A DNA stretch of 64,000 bases from Phormidium tanganyikae FI6-MK23 (GCA_019359175.1 JAHHHU010000001.1:62001-126000), one strand, 5' to 3'. Positions 44,473 to 54,071 are shown, counted from the first letter of the stretch. Numbers and translations are program-made. Notes: generated by a model not told the origin, from the letters alone.

Positions 44473-44709
44473 AGTTCACCTGTACTTAATTGATCGATCG
44501 CCTCTATGTTAATCGATTTCTCTCCAGAAGCGGAGACAAGACTGTAAACTGTTGCCCCGATCGCCTTTCCTTCCCCGAAACTTCCTATTTCTCCAGCTTT
44601 GCCCCTAGACTCAAGATCGAAACTGTAATAAAATCCACTATCGATCAACATCTTTGCGTAGCATTGCAACCTTCAGCGTACTCATAGCAGTTTAAGAGGC
44701 AAGAATCTA

Positions 44710-45747
44710 GTGGGTCTTTTCAGTCGCTTCTCCCTCTCGCGGGATATGGGTATCGATCTCGGTACCGCCAACACCTTAGTCTACGTATCCGGCAAAGGCA
44801 TTGTTTTATCTGAACCATCCGTCGTCGCGATGGATCAAACCCAAAATATTCCACTCGCGGTCGGGGAAGATGCCAAGCGAATGCTCGGTCGGACTCCCGG
44901 AAACGTGATTGCACTTCGCCCCTTGCGCGATGGTGTGATCGCAGACTTCGATACTGCCGAATTGATGCTGAAACACTTTATTCAACGGGTGCATGAAGGA
45001 AAAGCCTTAGTTTCTCCTCGCATAGTGATTGGAATTCCAAGCGGTGTCACAGGGGTAGAACGACGCGCGGTGATGGAAGCCGCTTCTCAAGCGGGAGCGC
45101 GTGAAGTGTATTTGATCGATGAACCAGTCGCAGCCGCGATCGGAGCTGGCTTACCCGTAGCAGAGCCAACCGGGAACATGATCATCGATATCGGGGGTGG
45201 AACTACGGAAGTCGCAGTTCTAAGCTTACAAGGGACGGTTGTGAGTGAGTCGGTACGAGTCGCAGGCGATGAACTGAGCGATGCGATCGTGCAATACATG
45301 AAAAAGGTTCACAACCTGGTGATCGGGGAACGAACTGCTGAGGAAATTAAAATTCAAATCGGTTCTGCCTATCCGAGTGCTGCGGATGAAGATGTGATGG
45401 AAGTGCGCGGATTACACTTGCTGTCAGGTTTACCGCGAACGGTAACGATCAAAGGGCCGGAAATTCGTGAAAGTATGTCAGAGCCGCTATCCGTGATTGT
45501 GGATGCGGTGAAGCGAACTTTAGAACGCACGCCGCCGGAACTAGCAGCGGACATCATCGATCGAGGAATTATGCTGGCGGGCGGTGGCGCACTGCTCAAA
45601 GGAATTGATACTTTGATCAGTCACGAAACCGGAATAGTGGTTCACGTTGCCGCTGATCCCCTCAGTTGTGTTGTGTTGGGGACGGGTCGTGTGTTAGAAA
45701 ACTTCAAGCAATTAGAGCGTGTGTTCAGCACCCGTCCGCCTCGCTAG
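44710..45747 (+). CDS. mreB: Rod shape-determining actin homologue MreB
   Basis: This is a 345-residue actin-like ATPase that organises peptidoglycan elongation at the membrane. Phosphate 1 is [14 protein letters not shown], phosphate 2 is [18 protein letters not shown], the connecting part holds [15 protein letters not shown], and the adenosine motif is [14 protein letters not shown]. An N-terminal amphipathic stretch ([11 protein letters not shown]) may bind the membrane. The start codon is GTG at 44710. mreC follows after 97 bases and mreD overlaps mreC, the classical mreBCD order. Confidence 0.97.
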   Translation: MGLFSRFSLSRDMGIDLGTANTLVYVSGKGIVLSEPSVVAMDQTQNIPLAVGEDAKRMLGRTPGNVIALRPLRDGVIADFDTAELMLKHFIQRVHEGKALVSPRIVIGIPSGVTGVERRAVMEAASQAGAREVYLIDEPVAAAIGAGLPVAEPTGNMIIDIGGGTTEVAVLSLQGTVVSESVRVAGDELSDAIVQYMKKVHNLVIGERTAEEIKIQIGSAYPSAADEDVMEVRGLHLLSGLPRTVTIKGPEIRESMSEPLSVIVDAVKRTLERTPPELAADIIDRGIMLAGGGALLKGIDTLISHETGIVVHVAADPLSCVVLGTGRVLENFKQLERVFSTRPPR

Positions 45748-45844
45748 ATTGTCCTGATTGGGCGATCTAGCGCGTGGAAGTTGTGTGTAGTCTCGCACCC
45801 GTGAGGCTCTGTTAGCTATGCCGTCCATCACTTGAGAACGCTGA

Positions 45845-46720
45845 ATGTACGAACTGCGCCGCTGGTGGGATCGATTCGGAATCCCCTTTACTCTAGCCAC
45901 CCTGGGATTGGGGTCGGCACTCCTGATTCGTCAGACCCAGGCGAGTTTTGTGATGGAAACCTACCAGTGGCTTACTCGTCCGTTTCAGTCAAAGCCTATT
46001 TTGCCGGATCAATTAGCAAATGCCCAAAATAGTGAATTGCGGCAGCGATTGATCGAATTAGAAAGTAAAAATCAGAAGCTAGAAGAATTGCTAGGACTCG
46101 CTCGCTCGAAGCAAGTGAATGGCGTTCCGGCAGCGGTCATTGGACGAAGTGCGGATCACTGGTGGCAGCAGGTGACGCTAGGACGGGGCACAAACGATGG
46201 GGTGAAAGAAGGCTCCGTGGTTCTGAGTCCGGGTGGTTTAGTAGGGCGCGTAACGCAAACCACAGGCGGTACAAGCCGTGTTTTGCTCCTGAGCGATCCA
46301 TCGAGTCGAGTTGGTGTTGTAATCAGCCGTAGTCGATTTATGGGCTATTTGCGGGGTAAAACCGGAAATCGGGCAGTGATGGAATTTTTTGAGAAAGTCC
46401 CTGATGTTCGGAAAGATGATGTGGTGACGACCTCTTCGTTTAGTCAGTTGTATCCCGCAGGCATTCCGATTGGACGGGTGGAATCGGTTGATTTGACCAA
46501 AAGCCCTGCACCTGAAGCGACGATCGAGCTAACGGCTCCGATTAACTATTTGGAATGGGCAATTATTTATCCCCATTCGCCCGGTCTCGAAACTCCTCAG
46601 CCTGCGATCGCTCCCAAGCCTTCTCCTGCGATCGTTCCTTCACCGGATGCGTCTGCTTCTCCAGATATTTCCCCTAGTGTTTTGCCGTCTCCAGAAGCTT
46701 CACCGAGTCCTACGCCATGA
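45845..46720 (+). CDS. mreC: Rod shape-determining protein MreC
   Basis: This 291-residue bitopic protein has a short cytoplasmic start, one helix (FTLATLGLGSALLIRQ), a coiled coil (ELRQRLIELESKNQKLEELL) and the periplasmic beta-domain (HWWQQVTLGRGTNDGVKEGS, VLSPGGLVGRV). Its C-terminal 45 residues are a Pro/Ser-rich tail (SPDASASPDISPSV). MreC links MreB to penicillin-binding proteins. It lies between mreB and mreD, and its stop overlaps the mreD ATG (ATGA). Confidence 0.94.
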   Translation: MYELRRWWDRFGIPFTLATLGLGSALLIRQTQASFVMETYQWLTRPFQSKPILPDQLANAQNSELRQRLIELESKNQKLEELLGLARSKQVNGVPAAVIGRSADHWWQQVTLGRGTNDGVKEGSVVLSPGGLVGRVTQTTGGTSRVLLLSDPSSRVGVVISRSRFMGYLRGKTGNRAVMEFFEKVPDVRKDDVVTTSSFSQLYPAGIPIGRVESVDLTKSPAPEATIELTAPINYLEWAIIYPHSPGLETPQPAIAPKPSPAIVPSPDASASPDISPSVLPSPEASPSPTP

Positions 46721-47277
46721 ATCTTCGCGCGATCGAACATTTTGTTGATAGTTATCCGATCGCTCGCCCGGTTCTAAACGGCGCGATTACGGTTGGATCA
46801 GTGTGGCTGTGTTTGTTGATGCTGCCGCTCCGATTGCCTGGAATGGAGCTTGCGGGAATTAGCCCGAATTGGCTTTTAATATGGGTGGTTGCGTGGAGCG
46901 TTAAGAGATTGGTTTGGCAGGGTGCGATGGCAGGCTTAGTGTTAGGCTTTTTGCAAGATGGAATGACTTCGCCTGAGCCGACTCATGCACTGGGATTAAT
47001 GATTGTCGGTGCGCTGACGGCTAAGTTGCAAAAGCAGCGATATGTCCAAGAAGACTTTATTTCGGTGGCGCTGATTGTCTTCCTGATGGCAGTGATTTCA
47101 GAGACGATCACGGCGCTACAGTTCAGCTTTGTGGGGGGTCGATCGCTGTCTGAAATCTGGACTTATCATCAATTCATTGCCCTCAGTTCTGCAATTCTCA
47201 GCAGCTTGTGGGCCCCTGTCGTTTACTTCCCGCTAAATCGTTGGTGGGAGACGATGAGCGTTTCAGAACAAAACTAG
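46717..47277 (+). CDS. mreD: Rod shape-determining protein MreD
   Basis: This 186-residue inner-membrane protein has five or six hydrophobic segments (ITVGSVWLCLLMLPLRL, AMAGLVLGFLQDGMTSP, ISVALIVFLMAVISETI). The position after mreC, the 4-base overlap and the motif LGFLQDGMTSPEPTHALGL identify MreD. It completes the elongasome scaffold. The transcript probably ends at the hairpin about 190 bases downstream. Confidence 0.92.
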   Translation: MNLRAIEHFVDSYPIARPVLNGAITVGSVWLCLLMLPLRLPGMELAGISPNWLLIWVVAWSVKRLVWQGAMAGLVLGFLQDGMTSPEPTHALGLMIVGALTAKLQKQRYVQEDFISVALIVFLMAVISETITALQFSFVGGRSLSEIWTYHQFIALSSAILSSLWAPVVYFPLNRWWETMSVSEQN

Positions 47278-47463
47278 ATTTTTCAAGGTCGACCGATATC
47301 ACAGAGGGGTTTTATCTCTCTGCATTTTGGCGTTTAAAGATTTAGTGCATGACTGAATTTCAGTATCATAATATACTTGCTTCTTCCGAATTTTCTTGAC
47401 AGACTATTAGGCTGTTTGTTGTGGTCGCATTCCGTAAACCGACCATTGAGCTTGGTATTTACG

Positions 47464-47494
47464 AGAGAGATCGTTCCACGATCTCTCTGTTTTT
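47464..47494 (+). terminator. Terminator of the mreBCD operon
   Basis: AGAGAGATCGT, loop TCC, ACGATCTCTCT, then GTTTTT. A perfect 11-bp stem with a T-run, 190 bases after mreD. Confidence 0.85.
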
Positions 47495-47542
47495 CAACAT
47501 AATTCGGGTGTAGTGCTGAGTTCGTTATCATACTTTCGATCC

Positions 47543-48634
47543 ATGAAACCCCATCGAGCTTCCCGAAATCTGACCCGCAGACAGTTTACGACGCTCTCGA
47601 CGCTTGGCTTTTTTACTCTCATGGCAACGAGTGCAGGCGCGACAATTACTTTACCGAACCTGATAGCAAAACCTCGATCGATGAAACTCGGTACAACATT
47701 CAGCCAGTTGCAATGTTGGTATCTTGGACTCGATTATCGCGACGCATTTCGAGAAATCTGCGATTTAGGGTTCGAGCGCTTACGACTGTGCGCCTACTGG
47801 CATGAAATTCAACCGTCATCGAATCAGTTTGATTTCACCACAATCGATTGGCTGCTCGAAGAAAGCGATCGTCGTGGGATCGAAGTCACGCTAGCGGTCG
47901 GGATGAAAGCGCCTCGATATCCAGAGTTTCATTTCCCCGATTGGATGCGATCGGAATACGATACGAAAACTGCACGAGTATTAGATCGAGATCCGGCGAT
48001 CGCGGATTTAACTTTGAAAATGCTCGATCGTGTAGTGAGCCATACACGAACTGCCCCCGCGATCAAATATTGGCAAGTTGAAAATGAACCTTTTACAACG
48101 CTAGAGATTACACATGGTCGATCGTTAAGTGAAGCATTTGTGCGAAAAGAAGTGCAATTGGTGCGATCGCGATCGCGTCCCGATCAAAAGATTCTGCTTA
48201 CCAACGCGATTACGCTTCCAGATGGGCAAGGACAAGAAGACAATCAAGCCTTTCGAGCTAGTTTGTGGTTAGCTGACGCAGTTGGGTTTAACGTTTATAC
48301 CAAAGTTCCTCAAGGAGCAAGTCAGAGCTATATCGAAGCACAACCGCTGTACTGGAAAAAGCTGGAAAATTGGCGATCGGAGTTAAGGCGTTGGGGCAAA
48401 GAAGGCTGGATCGCAGAAGCACAAGCGGAACCGTGGGAAGCAAACGAACTAGTTCCGGTAGCTCAGAATGAGTATCCGAGTTCATCACCGAATCAGGCAA
48501 CGAAAATTGTCGATCAAGTTCAAGAAATCGGATTTGATCCCGTACTGCTGTGGGGCTGTGAATATTGGTACTGGCATCGCCGACAAGGACGGGATCAATG
48601 GTGGTCAGGAATGCAGCAATTGCTCAGTTCTTAA
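47543..48634 (+). CDS. Clan GH-A glycoside hydrolase with Tat-like signal
   Basis: This is a protein of about 363 residues with an N-terminal RNLTRRQFTTLSTLGFF twin-Arg motif and hydrophobic stretch, so it is probably exported folded by Tat. The TIM-barrel part has FERLRLCAYWHEIQPS, the acid/base Glu in YWQVENEPF and the probable nucleophile in EGWIAEAQAEPW near strand 7, the layout of GH5/GH42-type enzymes. The exact family and substrate are not clear. I use the ATG at 47543; a GTG at 47513 would put ten residues ahead of the signal. It stands alone. Confidence 0.78.
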   Translation: MKPHRASRNLTRRQFTTLSTLGFFTLMATSAGATITLPNLIAKPRSMKLGTTFSQLQCWYLGLDYRDAFREICDLGFERLRLCAYWHEIQPSSNQFDFTTIDWLLEESDRRGIEVTLAVGMKAPRYPEFHFPDWMRSEYDTKTARVLDRDPAIADLTLKMLDRVVSHTRTAPAIKYWQVENEPFTTLEITHGRSLSEAFVRKEVQLVRSRSRPDQKILLTNAITLPDGQGQEDNQAFRASLWLADAVGFNVYTKVPQGASQSYIEAQPLYWKKLENWRSELRRWGKEGWIAEAQAEPWEANELVPVAQNEYPSSSPNQATKIVDQVQEIGFDPVLLWGCEYWYWHRRQGRDQWWSGMQQLLSS

Positions 48635-48700
48635 GTGTTTTCCAGGGCGATTGCACTCACACTAGTTATCCTGAAACAGTGAATCTTCTCGCCAATACCC

Positions 48701-49201
48701 ATGAGCAAACCTGCTCCTCGCCAATCTTCTGCAATTAAAAACATCTGGCGGTTGATCAATTTAGTCCTGCTGGTGATCGGCTTTTTAACTCCGGTCGCCC
48801 AGGATCAACACTTCGGCATCATTAATTACCTGAACATCCTGACTGCAATGTTCTTCTTTTTGCTGGGTGTGATTTTTCAAGCGATCGCGATCCCCGCAAA
48901 ACTACCTGGACTGCTCCTTTATGTCGGAGGATTGATCAGCCTGATCAGCATCGTGGTCTATTGGGTCTTGGGGATCATTACGTTCAGCTTGCAGAGTCTA
49001 TCTTTATTGAGAAAAAGCAAAAGGAGAAACATACAATCCCTGCTCCTCATCACCATGAGCGCGATCGGAGTATTTTCCGTGCTGTTTCTGTGGCAAGGAC
49101 ATCTCACTCATGGTGGTTGGATTATGGTTGCTGCCCTGATTTCTAGTGGAATACTAGAATGGGTCGAACTACGATCGATAAAATCCAGATCCAATCACTA
49201 G
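48701..49201 (+). CDS. Four-helix membrane protein of unknown function
   Basis: This is a 166-residue protein with hydrophobic segments at about 17-32 (LINLVLLVIGFLTPVA), 43-66 (YLNILTAMFFFLLGVIFQ), 72-100 (LLLYVGGLISLISIVVYWVL) and two further segments at 115-155. No motif is recognised. It ends overlapping the stop of a small convergent ORF. Confidence 0.65.
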   Translation: MSKPAPRQSSAIKNIWRLINLVLLVIGFLTPVAQDQHFGIINYLNILTAMFFFLLGVIFQAIAIPAKLPGLLLYVGGLISLISIVVYWVLGIITFSLQSLSLLRKSKRRNIQSLLLITMSAIGVFSVLFLWQGHLTHGGWIMVAALISSGILEWVELRSIKSRSNH

Positions 49202-49395
49202 GAATTCGATCGATCAACCTTCAAGAACTCCGGCTCAGATTTCAGCGCACAGAACGCGCCACTTACGGGTTTTGGAGCTTGAAGATTCGGCACGATCGGC
49301 GGAGATGCGATCGCCGATGCGATCGGTTGCGCCAACAAGGTAATCAGGCACGAACAACCAGCCAACAAAAATAACTCTAACCGTTTCGTATTCAT
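49198..49395 (-). CDS. Possible small exported protein
   Basis: A 65-residue frame encodes MNTKRLELFLLAGCSCLITL, then AQPIASAIASPP, which looks like a signal peptide with an A-x-A cut site, and a 35-residue mature part with one Cys. The ribosome-binding site is weak, and the 3' end overlaps the previous gene by 4 bases. It may be real, but coding evidence is thin. Confidence 0.4.
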   Translation of the reverse strand: MNTKRLELFLLAGCSCLITLLAQPIASAIASPPIVPNLQAPKPVSGAFCALKSEPEFLKVDRSNS

Positions 49396-49546
49396 TCTTT
49401 TGCATTACGGGCAATCTGCTCTGCCACAATAACAAAATTTTGCCAGAATGACGCGGTCGCGTTTCAAATCCAGTAACACGCGATCCCCGCTGCAAAAACG
49501 AATCAAAAATCCCAACTAGAGAGGTTGACTCACAGAAAAAATAGTA

Positions 49547-49990
49547 CTAAATTACTAAAGGTAATCGAGCAGCGTTGCGAACTTGCTTACACAGTCTTAG
49601 TTCTGTGCCCTCGCAGTTCCACTCAACCTGATCAAACACCTGATACAAGATATATAAACCTCGTCCAGATTCACCTTCATGCCGTGGTAGATGCCCTTCT
49701 ACTTCTTCTTCACAGCAGCACTCCGGTGCTTCAAACCCAGCTCCTTGATCTGAGATGATCCACCAATACTCATCGGCAACCATCGAAAACTGAATTAAAA
49801 CTTTCTTACCGGGATCGAGACAATTCCCGTGTTTAGCGGCGTTGACGAGCGCTTCTTGCAGTCCTAACCGCACCTCAGCTTTCCAGCGGGCAGGAACTTT
49901 AGAGAGCAAAAGATCAAGAATCGGAAGGAGGTACAGCGTTGATGGAAAGCTGACCGTGTTCCAATGGCATCCAACCGGACGAGGAGACAT
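49547..49990 (-). CDS. RsbW-like ATP-binding anti-sigma/serine kinase
   Basis: This 147-residue HATPase_c_2 protein has the N-box GLQEALVNAAKHGNCLDPGK, the G1 box IISDQGAGFEAPE, and the G2 box ESGRGLYILYQVFDQVEW. These define the GHKL kinases of partner-switching systems (RsbW/RsbT/SpoIIAB-like), which bind sigma factors or phosphorylate STAS-domain antagonists. No STAS protein is adjacent; an RsbU-like phosphatase is encoded at 60.1 kb but is distant. I use the ATG at 49990 instead of the GTG at 49999. Confidence 0.88.
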   Translation of the reverse strand: MSPRPVGCHWNTVSFPSTLYLLPILDLLLSKVPARWKAEVRLGLQEALVNAAKHGNCLDPGKKVLIQFSMVADEYWWIISDQGAGFEAPECCCEEEVEGHLPRHEGESGRGLYILYQVFDQVEWNCEGTELRLCKQVRNAARLPLVI

Positions 49991-50253
49991 CGCAATCACT
50001 CACAAAACCCCGTTGCTTTCAAATGGATCAACATACAGATCATTTAGCAATTGCACCTGGGAACACATGGTTACTTCTGATAAAGATCAGATCGGCGTTG
50101 ATTGAAGAACTGTAGAGTTGTTATCCAGGTTTACTCTCAACCCTGTACTTAAAATTAAGCAACCTTGTTTTAAATTCGGAGATCTAATCGAAAACTACGC
50201 AGAAATCGCGTGTGCTGTGTAGCCCTATGTATCCATCCTATACCAAAATACCA

Positions 50254-50278
50254 GGGCTGAGATACGAAATTTCAGCCC
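50254..50278 (-). terminator. Probable terminator after the J-domain gene
   Basis: On the minus strand GGGCTGA, an 11-base loop and TCAGCCC, followed by TGGTATTTT. It sits 10 bases after the stop at 50288. Confidence 0.65.
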
Positions 50279-50287
50279 GTATCCCTG

Positions 50288-50884
50288 TTATCGTCGCCGA
50301 TAGATTTTCTCTTCTAAGCGTCGAAAATCCTGTTCGATTTCAGCCCAAAGCCGCCGATTGTGGGGATCAGTACGGAGAGCCTTTTTCAGATACGATCGCG
50401 CCTTTTCATAATCGCGCTCCTGAATCAAATGCTGTCCCCAACGATGATAAGTAATGGCTTGCCATTGACGCACATCCGGGTGATCCGGGAAGCGTTGCGC
50501 CAGTCCTTCGACGAGAGCAGTTGCGCGCGGGAATCGTTTCAGCTTGAATAAATCCTGTAATTGCTCATAAGAGGCTTGCAGTAATTGTTGATCGACTAAA
50601 GAAAGTTCGGGTGCGTCCTTATGGCTAACTTTAATCGTGACTTTCGGAGGTTCTTCTGTTGGCGTTTCCGTCGGTTCTGGCGCTTTTTCTGGTTCTGCGG
50701 GAACGATCCCCATCAGAAATTGGTACGCTTCGGTGATGCGAATGAAGCGATCTTTTGCGCGATCATCTCCCGGATTCAGGTCGGGATGCAGTTGGCGCGC
50801 GAGTTTCCGATAGGCGGCTTTGATATTTTCGTGGGTTGCTCCTGTCCTTAGCCCTAACAAGCGGTAAGAATCAGCAATGTTCAT
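50288..50884 (-). CDS. DnaJ-domain protein with TPR-like C-terminus
   Basis: This is a 198-residue protein. Residues of about 3-65 form a J-domain (MNIADSYRLLGLRTGATHEN, with HPD in ARQLHPDLNPGDD), which stimulates Hsp70 ATPase. A Pro/Glu/Thr linker follows, then TPR-like helices (QWQAITYHRWGQHLIQERD, SYLKKALRTDPHNRRLWAEI). It is not a full DnaJ: the Gly/Phe and zinc parts are missing. I prefer the ATG at 50884 over a GTG at 50923. It lies 74 bases downstream of the clp genes on the same strand. Confidence 0.85.
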   Translation of the reverse strand: MNIADSYRLLGLRTGATHENIKAAYRKLARQLHPDLNPGDDRAKDRFIRITEAYQFLMGIVPAEPEKAPEPTETPTEEPPKVTIKVSHKDAPELSLVDQQLLQASYEQLQDLFKLKRFPRATALVEGLAQRFPDHPDVRQWQAITYHRWGQHLIQERDYEKARSYLKKALRTDPHNRRLWAEIEQDFRRLEEKIYRRR

Positions 50885-50958
50885 ATGTACAAAAAAAGGG
50901 CAGAACTTATTGCATTCTGCCACTTCTTCATGAAATTGGTGTAACCTGCATCTGACGA

Positions 50959-51552
50959 TTAGACAGTTTCGATCACACGATCGATGAGTCCATACTCTTT
51001 CGCTTCTGCGGCAGACATGAAGTAATCACGATCGGTGTCTTTTTCGATCTTTGAAAGCGGCTGTCCGGTACGGTCTGCCAGCATTCCATTCAGTTGATGA
51101 CGCATCCGAATGATTTCTCTGGCTTCGATCTCGATGTCGGTCGCTTGTTGTCGTCCGGTTCCACCCAGCGGTTGGTGAATCATGATTCGAGAGTGCGGCA
51201 GTGCAACGCGCTTCCCTTTACTGCCAGCCGCGAGAAGAAATGCTCCCATCGAAGCGGCAAGCCCGACGCAGATCGTGATCACTTCTGATTTGATGTGCTG
51301 CATCGTGTCGTAGATCGCCATTCCCGCTGTGACCGAGCCACCCGGAGAATTGATGTACAACTGAATTGGCTTGGTTGGATCTTCAGAATCGAGATAAAGC
51401 ATGATCGCGACGATTTGATTCGCGATATTGTCATCGACATCTTGGCTTAAGAAGATAATGCGCTCTAGGCTTAAGCGCTGATAGATGTCGATCCATTGCT
51501 CGTATGAGCTACCCGGTAAACGATACGGGACTTTGGGAGTTCCAATTGGCAT
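50959..51552 (-). CDS. clpP: ATP-dependent Clp protease proteolytic subunit, active (ClpP3-like)
   Basis: This is a 197-residue serine protease subunit with an intact triad: S101 in GLAASMGA, H126 in IMIHQPLGG, and D176 in [27 protein letters not shown] is the oxyanion/Gly-rich part. In cyanobacteria a ClpP3/ClpR mixed core works with ClpC and is essential. It is the last of three consecutive clp genes, 16 bases after the middle one, supporting co-transcription and assembly in one barrel. Confidence 0.95.
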   Translation of the reverse strand: MPIGTPKVPYRLPGSSYEQWIDIYQRLSLERIIFLSQDVDDNIANQIVAIMLYLDSEDPTKPIQLYINSPGGSVTAGMAIYDTMQHIKSEVITICVGLAASMGAFLLAAGSKGKRVALPHSRIMIHQPLGGTGRQQATDIEIEAREIIRMRHQLNGMLADRTGQPLSKIEKDTDRDYFMSAAEAKEYGLIDRVIETV

Positions 51553-51568
51553 AAGATAAAGCTCTTGA

Positions 51569-52198
51569 TTAAACTAGGGCGGGAAGTTGTTTTGGTAGCT
51601 CTTTGGGGCTGGTGAGAACCCGATCGATCAGTCCATAGGCTTGGGCTTCGTCGGCGGTCATGTAGAATCGCCGATCGAGATCTTTTGTAAGTTTCTCGAC
51701 AGAGTGACCCGTATTCGTCGAGAGAATTTGCAGGAAAGTTGCGCGATCGGCAAGTACCTTTTTCGCATCGACTTGAATATCGGTCGCTTGTCCTCTTGAT
51801 CGTCCATACTGCGGCGACAGTACGATCTCGGCATTCGGTAAGCTGACTCGCGATCCCTTCGTGCCCGACGACAACAACAACACTGCACTGCTCGCTGCGA
51901 TCCCCATACAAATTGTATGAACTGGAGGCTTGATGTACTGCATTGTGTCGTAGATCGCCATACTTGCCGCTAACGAAGACACGCCGCCACCAACCCGCTC
52001 ACCATAAGAATTGATGTACAAATAGATCGGCTTCGTCGCATCTTCTGAATTGAGATAGAGCAACAGCGCGACGATACTATTTGCAGTATTGTCATCAATC
52101 TCGCCATCGAGGAAAATAATACGCTCGAACGCCATGCGGGTGTAGATATCGACCCACTGCACGTTTTGACTACCGGGAAGACGGTAAGGGACTTGCAT
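51569..52198 (-). CDS. ClpP-like subunit with degraded catalytic triad
   Basis: This 209-residue Clp proteolytic-subunit homologue keeps the Ser (S103 in GIAASSAV) but has Ser at the His position (S128 in EIVLSPQ) and Arg at the Asp position (R177 in KDLDRRF). It also has a longer loop around [20 protein letters not shown] in place of the SPGG turn. It should fold like ClpP but be inactive, so it may serve a structural or regulatory role in the mixed core. It starts 22 bases after clpR. Confidence 0.88.
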   Translation of the reverse strand: MQVPYRLPGSQNVQWVDIYTRMAFERIIFLDGEIDDNTANSIVALLLYLNSEDATKPIYLYINSYGERVGGGVSSLAASMAIYDTMQYIKPPVHTICMGIAASSAVLLLSSGTKGSRVSLPNAEIVLSPQYGRSRGQATDIQVDAKKVLADRATFLQILSTNTGHSVEKLTKDLDRRFYMTADEAQAYGLIDRVLTSPKELPKQLPALV

Positions 52199-52220
52199 AA
52201 GGCGGAAGAATGAGGGGTGA

Positions 52221-52907
52221 TTAGGTCAAAGCTGCAACGGGTGCGGGCAGTTGCTTCGTACTTTCGAGAACACGATCGATCAATCCATATTCTTTCGCTT
52301 CTTGCGGAGTTAGGTAGAACGTGCGATCGGTGTCTTTGATGATTTTCTCGACGGGTTGTCCGGTGTTCTTAGAAAGAATGTCAAGGATTGCGGCTCGGTT
52401 TTCTAAGACTTCTTTCGCCCGAATTTGAATATCAGTTGCCTGTCCGCGTGTGCCCGATTTCGGCTGGTTTAGCACGATCGTCGCGTGAGGCAAGCTTGCC
52501 CGAAATCCTTTCGTTCCAGCGGCAAGGATCATCGCGGCTGTGCCGACGGCTTGACCAATACAGATTGTATGAACCGGAGGCTTGATGTAACTGAGCGTAT
52601 CGCAGACCGCAAACGCTTCGGTTTCAAACCCGATCGTTTCGCCTTCCCAGGAAGTTCCGGTCGAATTAATGTAGAAAAAGATCGGTTTTTCGGGATCATC
52701 GAATTGCAGATACAGCAATTGCGCGATGATCAAGCGGGTGTAATCTTGGTTGGGGTTTCTGCGATATTCATCGATCGAGTGCAGAGGTCCGCCCAGATAA
52801 ACGATTCGCTCTTTAAGCATCAGCGATGCAAGATCGGGTGGAGGCGTGCGGTAAGAGGCATCGCCATAATAATTCGAGGACTGAACAGCCTTAATCGGTG
52901 ATTCCAT
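52221..52907 (-). CDS. clpR: ClpR, catalytically inactive Clp core subunit
   Basis: This 228-residue homologue lacks all three catalytic residues: G122 replaces Ser (GQAVGTAAM), N147 replaces His (TIVLNQPK), and T196 replaces Asp (KDTDRTF). The start [20 protein letters not shown] and [21 protein letters not shown] match the cyanobacterial/plastid ClpR N-terminus as I recall it, so I use the ATG at 52907 rather than 52985. ClpR forms a mixed ring with ClpP3. It is the first gene of a clpR-clpP'-clpP run. Confidence 0.92.
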   Translation of the reverse strand: MESPIKAVQSSNYYGDASYRTPPPDLASLMLKERIVYLGGPLHSIDEYRRNPNQDYTRLIIAQLLYLQFDDPEKPIFFYINSTGTSWEGETIGFETEAFAVCDTLSYIKPPVHTICIGQAVGTAAMILAAGTKGFRASLPHATIVLNQPKSGTRGQATDIQIRAKEVLENRAAILDILSKNTGQPVEKIIKDTDRTFYLTPQEAKEYGLIDRVLESTKQLPAPVAALT

Positions 52908-53060
52908 AGCAGTTGCCTGACACAAATTGCCTATAAGTGGCGGTTCACTCATGGTAGCGCGTGGAGCGAGGAATAATGCAGCCACCGCAAGGGACGGATT
53001 TCCGGCAGAGTGAGATCGGGATTAAGGTGTTGCGGCGATCGCGATTTAATTCTAAAAATA

Positions 53061-53366
53061 TGGGGGCGAAGGGACTTGAACCCTTACAACCTTGCGGTCA
53101 ACGGATTTTCTTACTACTATAGTTTTCACTACCGCGCTATGCACGTTTGTAGTCTGGACTATGCCTTTACCTTTTAGCGTTGTTGATGCCAGTCAGGTAG
53201 GAGCCGTCTAGTCTCTACACTTTCTCTAAATCATTCTCGATTCAGAGCTTAGCTCGGCGTTAGCAGATGAAAGCTTTCACCGAATTTGACTCCATTCACA
53301 CAAAGCATTTCTGCTCAGGTGCTCAAATCGTTAAGTCCGTAGCGTCTACCATTCCGCCACGCCCCC
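53061..53366 (-). tRNA. trnL-UAA: tRNA-Leu(UAA) interrupted by a group I intron
   Basis: On the minus strand the 5' exon (53366-53333) begins GGGGGCGTGGCGGAATGG and ends ACGGACTT. The 3' exon (53109-53061) begins AAAATCCGTTGACC, holds GGTTCAAGTCCC as the T arm and ends CGCCCCCA. The acceptor arm GGGGGCG/CGCCCCC pairs perfectly. Splicing joins CTT to AAAA, giving anticodon UAA. The CCA end is not encoded. The split between U34 and A35 is the classical cyanobacterial and plastid position. Confidence 0.96.
53110..53332 (-). ncRNA. Group I intron in tRNA-Leu(UAA), 223 bases
   Basis: The intron follows a U (exon position 34) and ends in G, as group I introns require. Internal elements on the minus strand include AGAGACTAGACGG and a complementary GCATAGTCCAGACTAC segment, matching the conserved P7/core of cyanobacterial tRNA-Leu introns. 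It has no ORF. This family is self-splicing and is inherited from before the origin of plastids. Confidence 0.92.
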
Positions 53367-53544
53367 AGGATTTGCATTCTGATTTCAGCAGTTGAAATCG
53401 GAAGCTTACCAAGGATATCACTAGAACTGCGGGATAAGTATAGAAATTTGTAAAACGATCGCACATTAAATTCCACTATTCAATTCTGCGAGTGCGATCA
53501 AGGAAAAGCGATAGGATAGAAAGGTTGATATCCGGTTGAAACGC

Positions 53545-53757
53545 ATGGACGTAGCACTTCTATACCTCGCTTTGGGTGGCGCTTACCTCGTGGTTGTGCC
53601 GCTGATTATCTTTTTTTACTTAAAGAAGCGCTGGTATGTGGCAAGCTCGATCGAGCGGGCTTTCATGTATTTCATGGTGTTTCTCTACTTCCCAGGAATG
53701 ATATTGCTTGCGCCGTTCTTGAATTTCAGACCGAAAGCGCGGCAGATTGAAGCTTAA
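53545..53757 (+). CDS. ndhL: NAD(P)H-quinone oxidoreductase subunit L
   Basis: This 70-residue thylakoid protein of the NDH-1 complex has two hydrophobic helices ([20 protein letters not shown] and [19 protein letters not shown]) separated by [12 protein letters not shown]. It is needed for cyclic electron flow and inorganic carbon uptake. The ATG at 53545 is preferred to a TTG at 53536. It leads a compact ndhL-DUF3007-trpA cluster that I recall as conserved in cyanobacteria. Confidence 0.93.
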   Translation: MDVALLYLALGGAYLVVVPLIIFFYLKKRWYVASSIERAFMYFMVFLYFPGMILLAPFLNFRPKARQIEA

Positions 53758-53762
53758 AAGCA

Positions 53763-54071
53763 ATGCGACGAATTGATGCGATCGGGATTACGTTTGGTGT
53801 ATTTTTGGCTGGCGGACTTGCGTTTCTGGTACTTCAGGGCGCAGGTCTAGACAGTATTAGCGCGGGAATTTGGAGCCAACTGCTGTTGGTCGGTGGCTTG
53901 ATTGGGTGGTTGGCGAGCTACTTGTTTCGGGTGGTGTCGAAAGATATGACTTATAACCAACAGCTTAAAGACTACGAAGAAGCAGTGCTGCAAAAGCGGT
54001 TAGATGAATTGACCCCCGAAGAGTTAGAGAAAATTCAGGCAGAGATTGAACGGGAAAAGCAAGGTTCTTAG
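53763..54071 (+). CDS. DUF3007 membrane protein
   Basis: This 102-residue protein has two N-terminal helices (AIGITFGVFLAGGLAFLVLQ and IWSQLLLVGGLIGWLASYLF) and a charged helical tail (LKDYEEAVLQKRLDELTPEE). It matches DUF3007, a family confined to oxygenic phototrophs, and sits 5 bases after ndhL, as usual. The function is not established, though the link with ndhL suggests a thylakoid role. Confidence 0.9.
   Translation: MRRIDAIGITFGVFLAGGLAFLVLQGAGLDSISAGIWSQLLLVGGLIGWLASYLFRVVSKDMTYNQQLKDYEEAVLQKRLDELTPEELEKIQAEIEREKQGS

Noticed and set aside
44490-44687. A 65-codon frame between ssb and mreB
   Set aside because: It has no recognisable sequence and covers the divergent promoter region.
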